From Saccharospirillum sp. (GTDB taxonomy: Bacteria; Pseudomonadota; Gammaproteobacteria; Pseudomonadales; Natronospirillaceae), in assembly GCA_022565595.1 (NCBI GenBank), contig JAIUML010000021.1, positions 19,390 through 83,389 on the forward strand: 64,000 nt of DNA, in the 5' to 3' direction. The notes beneath the pieces are model-generated. The model saw only the letters and a list, made by a program, of their open reading frames with translations. It was not told the origin of the DNA and did not search any database. Both the position numbers and the translations under genes were made by a program. Position 1 is the first letter of the stretch; each line of letters begins with the position of its first letter. Below, piece after piece: positions 57,330 through 64,000 of this stretch.

Positions 57330-59585
57330 TTACTGCACCAAAGCGCCCAGGTCCAGGCTACGAATGTGAGCGTTCAAAAGCTCGCGCATTTCGGCTTCTG
57401 TCGCACAAGACAGGGTCTTGTCGAGCAGCAACAAACAATCATCCATCGTCAAGCGACGAATTAACCACTTGATCCTGGGCAGTTGGAAAGCGGACATGCT
57501 CAAGGTCCGTACGCCCATGGCCAGCAGCAAAATCACCGCAGCCGGGTCGGCCGCCATCTCCCCGCAGACACTGACGGGCAGATTCAAGCGCCGGCATTCC
57601 CGTACCAGGCCTCGCATGGCCTCCAAAACGGCCGGATGCAAGTGGCTGTAGAGTTTGGCCACTCTGGGGTTGTTGCGATCCACCGCCAGCAGGTATTGAG
57701 TCAAATCGTTCGAACCAATGGAGACAAAATCGATGGTGTCGCTCAGCCGTGGTAGCAGCCACAGTACGGCAGGTACTTCGGCCATAATGCCAACAGCAGG
57801 CTTGCTGACCGGGTGACCTTCTTCCTTCAACTGTGCGACGGCTTCGTCGACCAGCCTGTGGAAGCTCTGCAGCTCGTCTTCACGGCTGAGCATGGGAATC
57901 ATCAATTGCAGGTTGTTGCAACCAATGTTAGCGATCAGCATGGCCCGAATCTGGTCGAGAAGAATATTCCGGTAGTCGAGCGTAAAACGAATGCCGCGCC
58001 AGCCCAGAAAGGGGTTCTCCTCCTTGATCGGGAAGTAGGGCAGGGCCTTGTCGCCACCGATGTCCAGGGTACGCATGGTGACCGGTCGGGGTGCATAGGC
58101 GCTGAGTACGCCTCGGTAAATGCGTATCTGCTCCTCTTCGGTCGGGAAGTTGTTGTGCACCATAAAAGGGATTTCTGACCGATAAAGGCCAATGCCCTCG
58201 GCACCCCGCTCAAGGCCTGGCGTGATGTCCGCCAACAGGCCCGTATTGGTGTACATCTTGATTTGCATGCCGTCTTTGGTCTCGGCCGGCAACAGCTTCA
58301 GATGAGACAGATCGGCCTGGAGGGCTTTTTCCTGACGAGTTAGCCGTTCGTATTCTTCGCGTAGGCCCGTTGGTGCATGGGCTATAACCTGACCGCGATA
58401 GCCATCGACGATGAGCTCGGTTCCATCCAGCCGGGTCAGGTCCTCATCACCTATGCCGACCACGGCCGGTATGCCCAGGGCATTGGCCAGGACGGCGGTA
58501 TGTGACAAGGCCGAGCCCTCCAGGCTGACAATACCGGCCAGCTTATCCCGATCGATCCGCGTAAAGTGCGACAGATTGATTTGCCGACCCACCAGAATGA
58601 CCGGTTGGTCGGGCGAAATACGCTCTGCGGTGTCTTCGTGTATATGGCGGTAAACGCGCACGGCCAACACTCGCAGATCTTCTGCGCGCGCGCGCAGGTA
58701 AGGGTCTTCCATGCTCTCGAACACATCGATCTGACGCTGCATGGCGTGTTTGAGGGCCGTACTGGCACAATGCTGGTTATCCAATTCTTCATTGATGGCC
58801 GCCAGTAATTCCGGGCTAGCCAGCAACAGCTTGTAGACCTCCAGCAGGGAATTCAGTGTATCGCTGTCGCTGGTGCCAAGTTGGTCGAGGCCGGTATCGA
58901 GTTCGTCTCGAGTCTCTTCCAGTGCCTGGCGAATCAGTTCGCTCTCGTAAGCCAGGCCTTTGCCGGCGCGCTCGGGTATGTCTTCCAGGCGGATATCGTC
59001 TCGCACTACCCAGGCCGGGGCGATTTGAATACCCGGTGCACCCTTGATGCCCTGGTAGCGCAGAATCGGCATGGTGGTGCCGTTGATCGGTTTGGTTGCT
59101 TTTTTCAGATTGCCGGCCAGGCTGCCGGCCAGGTGAGCGGCCATGGTGACCAGAAAGGCTTCTTCTTCTTCAGAGAAGCGCCGGGTTTCCTTCACCTGTA
59201 CTACCAATACGCCCAGTGTCTGGCCGAGGTGTATCATCGGCACACCCAGGAAGCCTTGATAATGCTCCTCGCCCAGGTCCTTGAAGTAACGGAACTTGGG
59301 GTGCTGGTCGGCGTGATCGAGGTTCAACGGGTGTTGGCGCTTGGCGATGGTGCCAACCAGGCCCTGGCCGATGGCCAGGCGAATTTGACCAATGGCCGAC
59401 TCTTCCAGGCCCAATGTAGCGGTAAGCACCAGTTCTTCCTGGTCGTCCATCACATAGAGGCTGCAAACATCCACCCGCAAGGCGCTGCGAATCCGTTCTA
59501 CAATCAAACGCACAAGGGCGGCGCTGTCGGAGACGTGGGCAGCTGCCTGAAGAATGCGTTTGGCAGTAATTAACGGGTTAAGCAT
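57330..59585 (-). CDS. ptsP: PTS-Ntr phosphoenolpyruvate-protein phosphotransferase
   Basis: 751 residues. An N-terminal GAF domain (about 1-160) precedes the Enzyme I module: His-containing domain with active His362 in GSALSHTAVLAN, and PEP-binding barrel (MRTLDIGGDKALPYF, VCGEMAADPAA). It phosphorylates NPr in the nitrogen-related PTS and responds to glutamine through its GAF domain in E. coli. Transport is not implied. Usually near rppH; its neighbours here are pgpA and an OsmC gene. Confidence 0.95.
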   Translation of the reverse strand: MLNPLITAKRILQAAAHVSDSAALVRLIVERIRSALRVDVCSLYVMDDQEELVLTATLGLEESAIGQIRLAIGQGLVGTIAKRQHPLNLDHADQHPKFRYFKDLGEEHYQGFLGVPMIHLGQTLGVLVVQVKETRRFSEEEEAFLVTMAAHLAGSLAGNLKKATKPINGTTMPILRYQGIKGAPGIQIAPAWVVRDDIRLEDIPERAGKGLAYESELIRQALEETRDELDTGLDQLGTSDSDTLNSLLEVYKLLLASPELLAAINEELDNQHCASTALKHAMQRQIDVFESMEDPYLRARAEDLRVLAVRVYRHIHEDTAERISPDQPVILVGRQINLSHFTRIDRDKLAGIVSLEGSALSHTAVLANALGIPAVVGIGDEDLTRLDGTELIVDGYRGQVIAHAPTGLREEYERLTRQEKALQADLSHLKLLPAETKDGMQIKMYTNTGLLADITPGLERGAEGIGLYRSEIPFMVHNNFPTEEEQIRIYRGVLSAYAPRPVTMRTLDIGGDKALPYFPIKEENPFLGWRGIRFTLDYRNILLDQIRAMLIANIGCNNLQLMIPMLSREDELQSFHRLVDEAVAQLKEEGHPVSKPAVGIMAEVPAVLWLLPRLSDTIDFVSIGSNDLTQYLLAVDRNNPRVAKLYSHLHPAVLEAMRGLVRECRRLNLPVSVCGEMAADPAAVILLLAMGVRTLSMSAFQLPRIKWLIRRLTMDDCLLLLDKTLSCATEAEMRELLNAHIRSLDLGALVQ

Positions 59586-59694
59586 GATGTCGGCGTCCTT
59601 GATTCAAGCCTGAAATGGAACCTGGATAGGCTTTCATTGTCTTAGGTTTTTTATCGGAAAACCAGCGACACCCTAACCTGATTGGAGAAGCCTC

Positions 59695-60096
59695 ATGACA
59701 GACATAACCGTAAGCCTCATCCGCAGTGGCGCCAGTGCCAGCTCTGCCAGCGTACGAGATCACAACCTGACCATGGACAGGCCCACCGAGAAAGGTGGAG
59801 AAGACAAAGGCCCCATGGGCGGTGAAGTCCTGTTGGCTGCACTCGGTGGTTGTTTCATGTCCAACCTTGTGGCTGCTGCTGGTGCACGCAACCTGGAGCT
59901 CGGGGATGTGAAGGTGCACATTACAGGCACTTTGACCGGTACGCCGCCTGTTTACAGTCAGATTGTCATGATGGTCAGTGGTCAGGCCAGTGTCCCGGAA
60001 CTGCCCAAATTGGTGACTCTGGCTGAACGTGGCTGTATCGTGGCCAATACTCTTAAACAGAGCGTCTCTCTGGAAGTGAAAGTCGAGCAAAGCTGA
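59695..60096 (+). CDS. OsmC-family peroxiredoxin-like protein
   Basis: 133 residues with the two family cysteines in AALGGCFMSNLVAAA and ERGCIVANTLK, likely thiol-dependent peroxide reduction. Divergent from ptsP with 109 bp between. The subfamily (OsmC, Ohr or YhfA type) is uncertain. Confidence 0.85.
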   Translation: MTDITVSLIRSGASASSASVRDHNLTMDRPTEKGGEDKGPMGGEVLLAALGGCFMSNLVAAAGARNLELGDVKVHITGTLTGTPPVYSQIVMMVSGQASVPELPKLVTLAERGCIVANTLKQSVSLEVKVEQS

Positions 60097-60225
60097 ACGG
60101 GATTCTAACAGAAAATGTGATCCAGCTCCGGCTTCCGCATGACAATTCCTTTACACTGCGCGGCGGGTGACAAGGTATGAACCCGCCCGCCAGCACTTCC
60201 CTCAAAGGACACAAGGAATCGTTAT

Positions 60226-60319
60226 ATGAGCCCCACTGAACCCGGATGACAGCAGCACCTGGGAAGGCTATCTCTCCACCCACCCGGCACCGGCCGAACG
60301 TATTGAGAGATTTCGATAA
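60226..60319 (+). pseudogene. Frameshifted short reading frame, M48-peptidase-tail-like
   Basis: An ATG at 60226 with AAGGA 10 nt upstream encodes MSPTEPG then stops at 60247-60249. A +1 shift near 60241 opens DDSSTWEGYLSTHPAPAERI and ends at 60319. STHPAPAERIERFR resembles the end of M48 metallopeptidases. With no catalytic region this is at most a fragment or a frameshifted small gene; it could also be chance. Confidence 0.3.
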
Positions 60320-60357
60320 CCGAGCCAGGAAAACCCCAGAAGAATCAATAACCTGGG

Positions 60358-60385
60358 TAGACTTGGCCGTCATCAGCGGTATAAT
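60358..60385 (+). promoter_or_regulatory. Putative tRNA promoter
   Basis: TAGACT (60358-60363), 16-bp spacer and perfect TATAAT (60380-60385), followed by a GC-rich discriminator, as expected for stringently controlled stable RNA. It lies 54 bp ahead of the tRNA. Confidence 0.6.
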
Positions 60386-60439
60386 GCCGCTCTCACAGGC
60401 AAGTGTTCACTTGCCGGGGCCTGTCCGACAGGCTCCAGG

Positions 60440-60516
60440 GGGCCCATAGCTCAGTTGGTTAGAGCATCCGACTCATAATCGGCAGGTCGCAGGTTCAAGT
60501 CCTGCTGGGCCCACCA
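60440..60516 (+). tRNA. tRNA with CAU anticodon (Ile2 or elongator Met)
   Basis: 77 nt ending in encoded CCA. Acceptor stem GGGCCCA/TGGGCCC, D arm TAGCTCAGTTGGTTAGAGCA, anticodon loop ACTCATAAT and T arm GCAGGTTCAAGTCCTGC all pair. CAU is shared by elongator Met and lysidine-modified Ile2. C4-G69 and C5-G68 match the TilS recognition pattern, favouring Ile2, but this is not decisive. Its last 16 bases are duplicated 130 bp downstream. Confidence 0.93.
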
Positions 60517-60650
60517 TCCCGCCTACGGCGAAATGCTGAACCTCATTGGACTAATCCAGTCCAAAATCACAGATTTTGGCCGCTACGGCCTCGCAAAGCA
60601 TTGCTTTGCGTGCTTCGCACCGGCCTTTGCCCTGCTGGGCCCACCATCCC
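60501..60650 (+). repeat. 20-bp direct repeat of the tRNA 3' end (att-like)
   Basis: CCTGCTGGGCCCACCATCCC occurs at 60501-60520 (tRNA 3' end plus four trailing bases) and again at 60631-60650. Duplicated tRNA ends are the trace left by tyrosine-recombinase integration. The bases between hold the palindrome chain and no gene; the accessory genes lie beyond the second copy. Confidence 0.8.
60548..60620. repeat. Chain of five abutting palindromes
   Basis: GGACTAATCCAGTCC (60548-60562), CCAAAATCACAGATTTTGG (60561-60579), GGCCGCTACGGCC (60578-60590), CGCAAAGCATTGCTTTGCG (60592-60610) and GTGCTTCGCAC (60610-60620). Each has a 1-5 nt loop and most share 1-2 bases with the next. Lies between the two tRNA 3'-end copies. 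Confidence 0.85.
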
Positions 60651-60739
60651 TTATTTCCCCCCCTCTCCCTCGGGCGGTCCGACGGTTCGTGAGGCTGCGT
60701 CATAAACTTCTTGAGTTACAAAGAAACGGGGCTTGTACA

Positions 60740-61063
60740 TTAGGCCACGTGGCTTAGAAACTCATCTGCCGAGTGAATACCTTCACGATCCTGACAGACT
60801 TTAAAGAGGCGAAACAAATTTTTAGCAGTGGCATTGCCATTTGGGCTGACCATACGGCGCAGGCCAGCTTCCTGCATTTGTAGATCTTTAGCCACTTCAC
60901 CAAAAGCCTGAGTCCCATTGAGATAGTCTCGTAGTAGAGAATTGCCAACGACGATGTCGCCTTCAAGGTAAGACTCTAGCGCTTCCAGTAGCAATCCTTT
61001 GCGGTATTCTGGGTCTTTACATAGCTCCAAGACTGTATCTTTAAATTCACGAGTTAAAGCCAT
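60740..61063 (-). CDS. HigA-type antitoxin
   Basis: 107 residues with a C-terminal helix-turn-helix: FGEVAKDLQMQEAGLRRMVSPNGNATAKNLFRLF, typical of the COG3636 antitoxins that follow a RelE/HigB-like toxin gene. It starts 11 bp after the toxin stop, on the same strand. Neutralises the toxin and, in the family, binds the operator to autoregulate the operon. Confidence 0.85.
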   Translation of the reverse strand: MALTREFKDTVLELCKDPEYRKGLLLEALESYLEGDIVVGNSLLRDYLNGTQAFGEVAKDLQMQEAGLRRMVSPNGNATAKNLFRLFKVCQDREGIHSADEFLSHVA

Positions 61064-61074
61064 CGCCTGTTACC

Positions 61075-61491
61075 TCACTTTTTACCTTTTCGCTTTCGCC
61101 TTTTGGAAGGTGGATGTCCAGTTTTTGGTTTTTGGGGAACCACCTTCGGCTTTCTTGCTTTATAGTCAGCCAAATACTCCTTGGCCGCATCAATTGCTGC
61201 TTGCTGATCCGACTTGTCACTACCTGCGAACAAAATGATCAGTTCGTCACCTTCGGTAATGTAGTAAATACGATACCCTGGGCCATAATCAATTCGGCGC
61301 TCCTGTAAGCCATTACCATCAGTAATCGGCTTATGATCACCGAAGTTACCGGCCTCCATTTGGGTCACCGCCTTAGTGACTTTGGCCTTTGCCCTGGCAT
61401 CCTTAAGGTCGACCAGCCAGTCCCGAAACGGGGCGCTGCCATCCTGGGTTTTGTATTCTTGAGCTTTCCGCTCTACTACAGGTATTGCCAC
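61075..61491 (-). CDS. RelE/HigB-like toxin with basic C-terminal tail
   Basis: 138 residues. The core (about 1-100; FRDWLVDLKDARAKAKVTK, LQERRIDYGPGYRIYYI, LIILFAGSDKSDQQAAID) belongs to the phage Gp49-like/HigB mRNA-interferase family. Residues about 110-138 form an extra Lys/Arg/Pro-rich tail (PSKRRKRKGKK at the end) not usual for the roughly 95-110-residue family. GTG start at 61491 with AGGAG upstream. Toxin-first order, with antitoxin 11 bp downstream. Confidence 0.85.
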   Translation of the reverse strand: MAIPVVERKAQEYKTQDGSAPFRDWLVDLKDARAKAKVTKAVTQMEAGNFGDHKPITDGNGLQERRIDYGPGYRIYYITEGDELIILFAGSDKSDQQAAIDAAKEYLADYKARKPKVVPQKPKTGHPPSKRRKRKGKK

Positions 61492-61514
61492 CTAATCACA
61501 CTCCTTTTTCGGCA

Positions 61515-61543
61515 ATTATAATAACGTATATGTTATTATTCAA
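61515..61543 (-). promoter_or_regulatory. Toxin-antitoxin promoter with embedded operator
   Basis: On the minus strand: TTGAAT (61543-61538), 17-bp spacer, perfect TATAAT (61520-61515). A perfect dyad ATAATAAC-N6-GTTATTAT (61518-61539) fills the spacer and overlaps both hexamers, so a bound antitoxin dimer would exclude RNA polymerase. Confidence 0.8.
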
Positions 61544-61557
61544 GTCTCATTTCTAGC

Positions 61558-61999
61558 TCAACCCATAGGCACATGGTCAGTTTTCACGACAGGCGGTCTG
61601 GGCATCCCCTGGGAGAAGTAGTTCTGGATCTTTTCAGCAAACTGCCGTAGGGTCTCCGCCGATAGGATGCTGTAGCACGGCATTCACTCGGCGCACCTTG
61701 CGGCCCGTTTGCTTGCTGTACTGCTCAGCGACGATGGGCTCCAGGATATGGTCCCAGTAGACCGGCGATGTCGGATCATCCGAATCAGGCTTGGGCAGAG
61801 ACGCATCGCGACCCGTTTTCACCATCCATAGCTCCAGACGAGACTGGTAGGGGTTGAGCCCGACAGCCGCAGAGGCATCGCTGCTGCCAATGCCCTTTTT
61901 GCGAACATCCAGCCAGTCACTCCGGCTGAGGTCTTTGGTTGAGACGAGCCTCAGCGCGGTGGTACGCGGTTTTGGCTCGGTTTTGGTATGAACGGTCAT
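61558..61999 (-). pseudogene. Truncated YqaJ-type viral recombinase
   Basis: Starts at ATG 61999 with GGAGGA 6 nt upstream. Residues about 30-120 match the N-terminal half of YqaJ-like exonucleases: RKKGIGSSDASAAVGLNPYQ, ELWMVKTGR, DHILEPIVAEQYSKQTGRK. The frame breaks after VNAVLQHPIGGDPTAVC (stop at 61634), before the remaining catalytic motifs. A one-base shift near that point continues with AETLRQFAEKIQNYFSQ and ends in VVKTDHVPMG at 61558, which does not look like YqaJ. The gene is broken by a deletion that fused it out of frame to another gene's tail. Confidence 0.75.
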
Positions 62000-62017
62000 G
62001 CGTTTTCCTCCAGGCAT

Positions 62018-62051
62018 AAAAAAACCCACCCAGACGCAAGGCCTGAGTGGG
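62018..62051 (-). terminator. Rho-independent terminator after DUF932 gene
   Basis: On the minus strand, CCCACTCAG and CTGGGTGGG form a 9-bp stem (one wobble pair) followed by T7. It lies 29 bp past the DUF932 stop and 19 bp before the YqaJ-like start. Confidence 0.88.
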
Positions 62052-62079
62052 CTTGGTGGCTTTGAGCAAGTGAGTGTCG

Positions 62080-63042
62080 TCAGGCAACCAGAGACATGGC
62101 CTGCTCCAGCGCTCGGTTCTTGATAGCTACACCGGTGCCAAACCAGGCGGAATCCAGCCGGTGATCCGGGGTTTTGGCTCGACGCTGATGATCGATAAAC
62201 TCCGTGACCGAATTCAGCAAGCCATAGGCTGTGCCATCCGATGACGCTAGACTGGCTCCCATACCTTCACCTTGAAACAAGGCTTGAGCTTTTGCCATGG
62301 CTGTCTCATTGGTCTTGCCGATCGCATCACCACTGATGTCCGTGAACACCTTCCGGTAGTAGTCGCTGACGTCCTTCGTCTTGACCTTGCGTTCGCTCAA
62401 AGTTTTCAGCCGGTACATGAAGTCATCCCAGGCCGTAACCGAGATGCCCAGTTGCTGTTTGACGGAGGCAGCATCAAAGGTGGTGTTGTGCCGAACTTTC
62501 ACAGCAGTGGCACCCGAGTGATTCAGGGCAACGGTCAGGGTGTTATTACAAACAACACGAATGCTGGTGAATTGCGCCGTTGTGGCCATGGTGCCGTCAC
62601 AGGCGGTAGCCAACAGCACATAGGCGTTGGTTTGGTCATCGCCCTGCAAAACACCGCTTTGGCCTGTGCGAGCCAGCGCCCACATTTTACGACCCCCCTT
62701 CAGCACACCAGCGGTCTCCAGCTCAAAGCCCGACACCTCAGTAAGATCCCGATAGAACTCCAGGATCTCACCAAGTTGAACCACTTTGAAGCGACTCCCC
62801 ACCACCGACAACGGCGCTTTGGTATCGGAGCGATACAGCAGCTTGCTATCCGGGTAGGACAAGATCTCACCCAGTGTGCCGCTTGAATGCGTTACAAAGC
62901 GGACCGGGCTTTCTTCAATGGACCAGTTCAAGCCTGCTTCCGAGGCCCAAACCTCCAGAGGCTGGTTGGTGGTCAACTGATTGCCCAGGCCATGCCAGGG
63001 GGTTTGGCCAATGTAGGCCATTTGTTCGACGAGATGCGCCAT
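62080..63042 (-). CDS. DUF932 (phage/plasmid-like TIGR03299) protein
   Basis: 320 residues, starting MAHLVEQMAYIGQTPWHGLG, the conserved DUF932 opening; later FTSIRVVCNNTLTVAL and AYGLLNSVTEFIDHQRR are family stretches. Found on plasmids, phages and integrative elements; molecular role not established. ATG 63042 has AAGGAG 7 nt upstream; the frame is open to 63222, but that part overlaps the neighbouring gene antisense-free and is not family-like. Starts 11 bp after the upstream gene's stop (63053), so one transcript. Confidence 0.88.
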   Translation of the reverse strand: MAHLVEQMAYIGQTPWHGLGNQLTTNQPLEVWASEAGLNWSIEESPVRFVTHSSGTLGEILSYPDSKLLYRSDTKAPLSVVGSRFKVVQLGEILEFYRDLTEVSGFELETAGVLKGGRKMWALARTGQSGVLQGDDQTNAYVLLATACDGTMATTAQFTSIRVVCNNTLTVALNHSGATAVKVRHNTTFDAASVKQQLGISVTAWDDFMYRLKTLSERKVKTKDVSDYYRKVFTDISGDAIGKTNETAMAKAQALFQGEGMGASLASSDGTAYGLLNSVTEFIDHQRRAKTPDHRLDSAWFGTGVAIKNRALEQAMSLVA

Positions 63043-63052
63043 GGTCTGCTCC

Positions 63053-63424
63053 TTATGGCTGATGATCACGGATGATGGGGAGTTTGGGCTTGGTGGTCGG
63101 CTCACCGCTAAAGCAGTGGCCACAATCCAGGCAGCGGTGGTTGTCCAGGACATTCTCATCGAGGATGTCACCGAGAATGACACCAACTGAAGCGCCTGCA
63201 GCACCCCCAAACAGGGCGCCAATGATCAAACCTCCCAACCCACCAATGGCTATGCCAGGAGGCCCTGCAAAGGCGCCCGGGGCGGCACCAGCCTTGGCTG
63301 ACGCAACGGTGGCGGCATAACCGCCAATGGTGCCGCCAGCGGCGCCTATGGAGCCAGCGGTCTTCTTTCCGTAGTTGTTTTTACCGATTCGGGTTGAATG
63401 GCATTTGGGGCATTGAATGGACAT
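63053..63424 (-). CDS. Zinc-ribbon protein with glycine-zipper insert
   Basis: 123 residues. MSIQCPKCHS at the N-terminus and CLDCGHCF near residue 100 look like the two halves of a zinc ribbon, separated by a Gly/Ala-rich hydrophobic region (about 23-88, e.g. GGLGGLIIGALFGGAAGASVG) typical of glycine-zipper membrane helices. GAGGAGAG precedes the ATG. Upstream member of the DUF932 transcript. Function unknown. Confidence 0.75.
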   Translation of the reverse strand: MSIQCPKCHSTRIGKNNYGKKTAGSIGAAGGTIGGYAATVASAKAGAAPGAFAGPPGIAIGGLGGLIIGALFGGAAGASVGVILGDILDENVLDNHRCLDCGHCFSGEPTTKPKLPIIRDHQP

Positions 63425-63873
63425 AAAGCTCTCCTCTATAAGTGACGTTGCTGGTTGGTTGAACCCGTGTGCTCATAGAGGTGATATAGGTTTGAGATTT
63501 GGGTGAATGCAGGTTGTGCTGATGAATGCTTGCTGAAGGCCACTCATCGCAGGCCTTTGCGTTAAAATGGAATTGGATGGCTATACAGCTTTCTACCTGT
63601 GGTCAAGTATCAAGCAAAAAGCCACTGAAGCTCTTATCTAGAAATCTTTCTGAAAATAAAAAATAACTCAATTATAACAATGAGTTACGGAAAGAAATAA
63701 AAATAAGATAGTAGTCTGGGTGATCACTTTGCTTGTTCCGGAACTGCGCAGGAACCACCACAACCGTTGACCGGGGCTAGGTTTCAGCTTATTTTGAAGT
63801 GACTTTACAAAATGAGATAGTAGCCTCTGTAAGAACGGTCTTGGAGGCTACGATATAGATGTTAACTGCCTAT
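63425..63873. other. Noncoding region of the accessory segment
   Basis: About 450 bp, AT-rich, no gene seen. Contains a dyad TAACTCA/TGAGTTA (63664-63687) and two copies of AGATAGTAG (near 63707 and 63816). Presumably holds the promoter for the leftward zinc-ribbon-DUF932 transcript near 63425-63480. Confidence 0.5.
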
Positions 63874-64000
63874 TGAAGTGGTCTAATGATCCCGGACACC
63901 ATTTTAGGTGGTATTCTACCACCATAGAAGAGGTGCTCCATGGCAAGACAACGTCGTACATTTTCAACTGAATTCAAGCTTGATGCCGCTCGGCTGGTCA
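63874..64000 (+). mobile_element. Left end of an IS3-type insertion sequence
   Basis: A likely left terminal repeat begins near 63874 (TGAAGTGGTCTAATGATC, continuing to about 63900). The orfA start ATG at 63940 encodes MARQRRTFSTEFKLDAARLV, the typical N-terminal helix of IS3-family OrfA, and runs off the window. AGAGG lies upstream. The right end, and hence the element's target duplication, is outside the window. Confidence 0.75.
63940..64000 (+). CDS. IS3-family transposase OrfA (partial)
   Basis: First 20 codons only: MARQRRTFSTEFKLDAARLV. The R-x-F-S/T-x-E-F-K pattern opens the OrfA helix-turn-helix that binds the terminal repeats. A -1 frameshift into OrfB is usual in this family but cannot be seen here. 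Confidence 0.85.
   Translation, partial: MARQRRTFSTEFKLDAARLV

Noticed and set aside
60631..60650. Second tRNA gene
   Set aside because: Only the 3' 16 bases plus flank are present; no anticodon or D arm, so it is a duplicated end, not a gene.
60533..60757. 74-codon open frame downstream of the tRNA
   Set aside because: It covers the palindrome chain and the duplicated tRNA end, so its reading frame is incidental.
63700..63825. AGATAGTAG direct repeat as an attachment or replication site
   Set aside because: Only two 9-base copies 109 bp apart in AT-rich DNA; too short to support a function.

Overview
The window is a piece of a gammaproteobacterial chromosome with a moderately high GC content. 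The gene order ponA/mrcA | pilMNOPQ-aroK-aroB-damX-like-gltB-gltD is the arrangement I know from Pseudomonas and its relatives. GltA-type glucose uptake (gtsABCD), an argH | algZ-algR pair, hemCDXY and an AcnD/PrpF-type methylcitrate locus point the same way. I would place it among the Pseudomonadales/Oceanospirillales-like marine gammaproteobacteria; the genus cannot be fixed from the sequence alone.

Layout. 0-3.3 kb: an AlgR-like LytTR response regulator facing the bifunctional penicillin-binding protein PBP1A. 3.4-17.6 kb: one long rightward run coding for the type IV pilus alignment complex and secretin (pilMNOPQ), shikimate kinase and dehydroquinate synthase, a DamX-like SPOR protein, and both subunits of glutamate synthase, closed by a strong terminator. 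17.7-26.9 kb: a segment lying between gltD and hemE (neighbours in Pseudomonas) with an Ig-like lipoprotein, a complete methylcitrate operon (GntR regulator, prpB, prpC, acnD, prpF) and a convergent acpH. 27-35 kb: hemE, a periplasmic penicillin-acylase-family hydrolase, parC, a ComFB-type protein, and a divergent LysR regulator / FMN reductase pair. 35-40 kb: a secreted remnant of a glucose-binding protein, then hemC-hemD-hemX-hemY and a free methionine sulfoxide reductase. 40-50 kb: the glucose ABC transporter gtsABCD, a large PAS/GAF/GGDEF/EAL protein and a chemoreceptor. 50-60 kb: argH divergent from algZ-algR, pckA, thiL-pgpA, ptsP, and an OsmC protein. 60.4-64 kb: a CAU-anticodon tRNA gene followed by an accessory region with a duplicated tRNA 3' end, a chain of abutting palindromes, a toxin-antitoxin pair, a broken YqaJ-type nuclease gene, a DUF932 gene, a zinc-ribbon/glycine-zipper gene and the left end of an IS3-type insertion sequence at the window edge.

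How the genes work together. Central carbon metabolism is well represented: glucose uptake (GtsABCD), gluconeogenesis (PckA), propionate oxidation (Prp/AcnD), nitrogen assimilation (GltBD, PtsP) and tetrapyrrole synthesis (HemE, HemCDXY). Surface behaviour is the second theme: the type IV pilus complex, AlgZR, a cyclic-di-GMP enzyme, a ComFB protein and a chemoreceptor with a sigma-28-like promoter.

The most interesting signals are the in-frame, roughly 290-residue internal deletion that turned a second GtsA into a 129-residue secreted protein with an intact frame; the tRNA-linked accessory region with its 20-base direct repeat and run of five abutting palindromes; the toxin-antitoxin promoter whose operator sits inside the -10/-35 spacer; two complex intergenic inverted repeats (26945-27052 and 55732-55832); and the regulatory palindromes upstream of the propionate and glucose loci. 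No CRISPR array, rRNA gene or complete prophage is visible.
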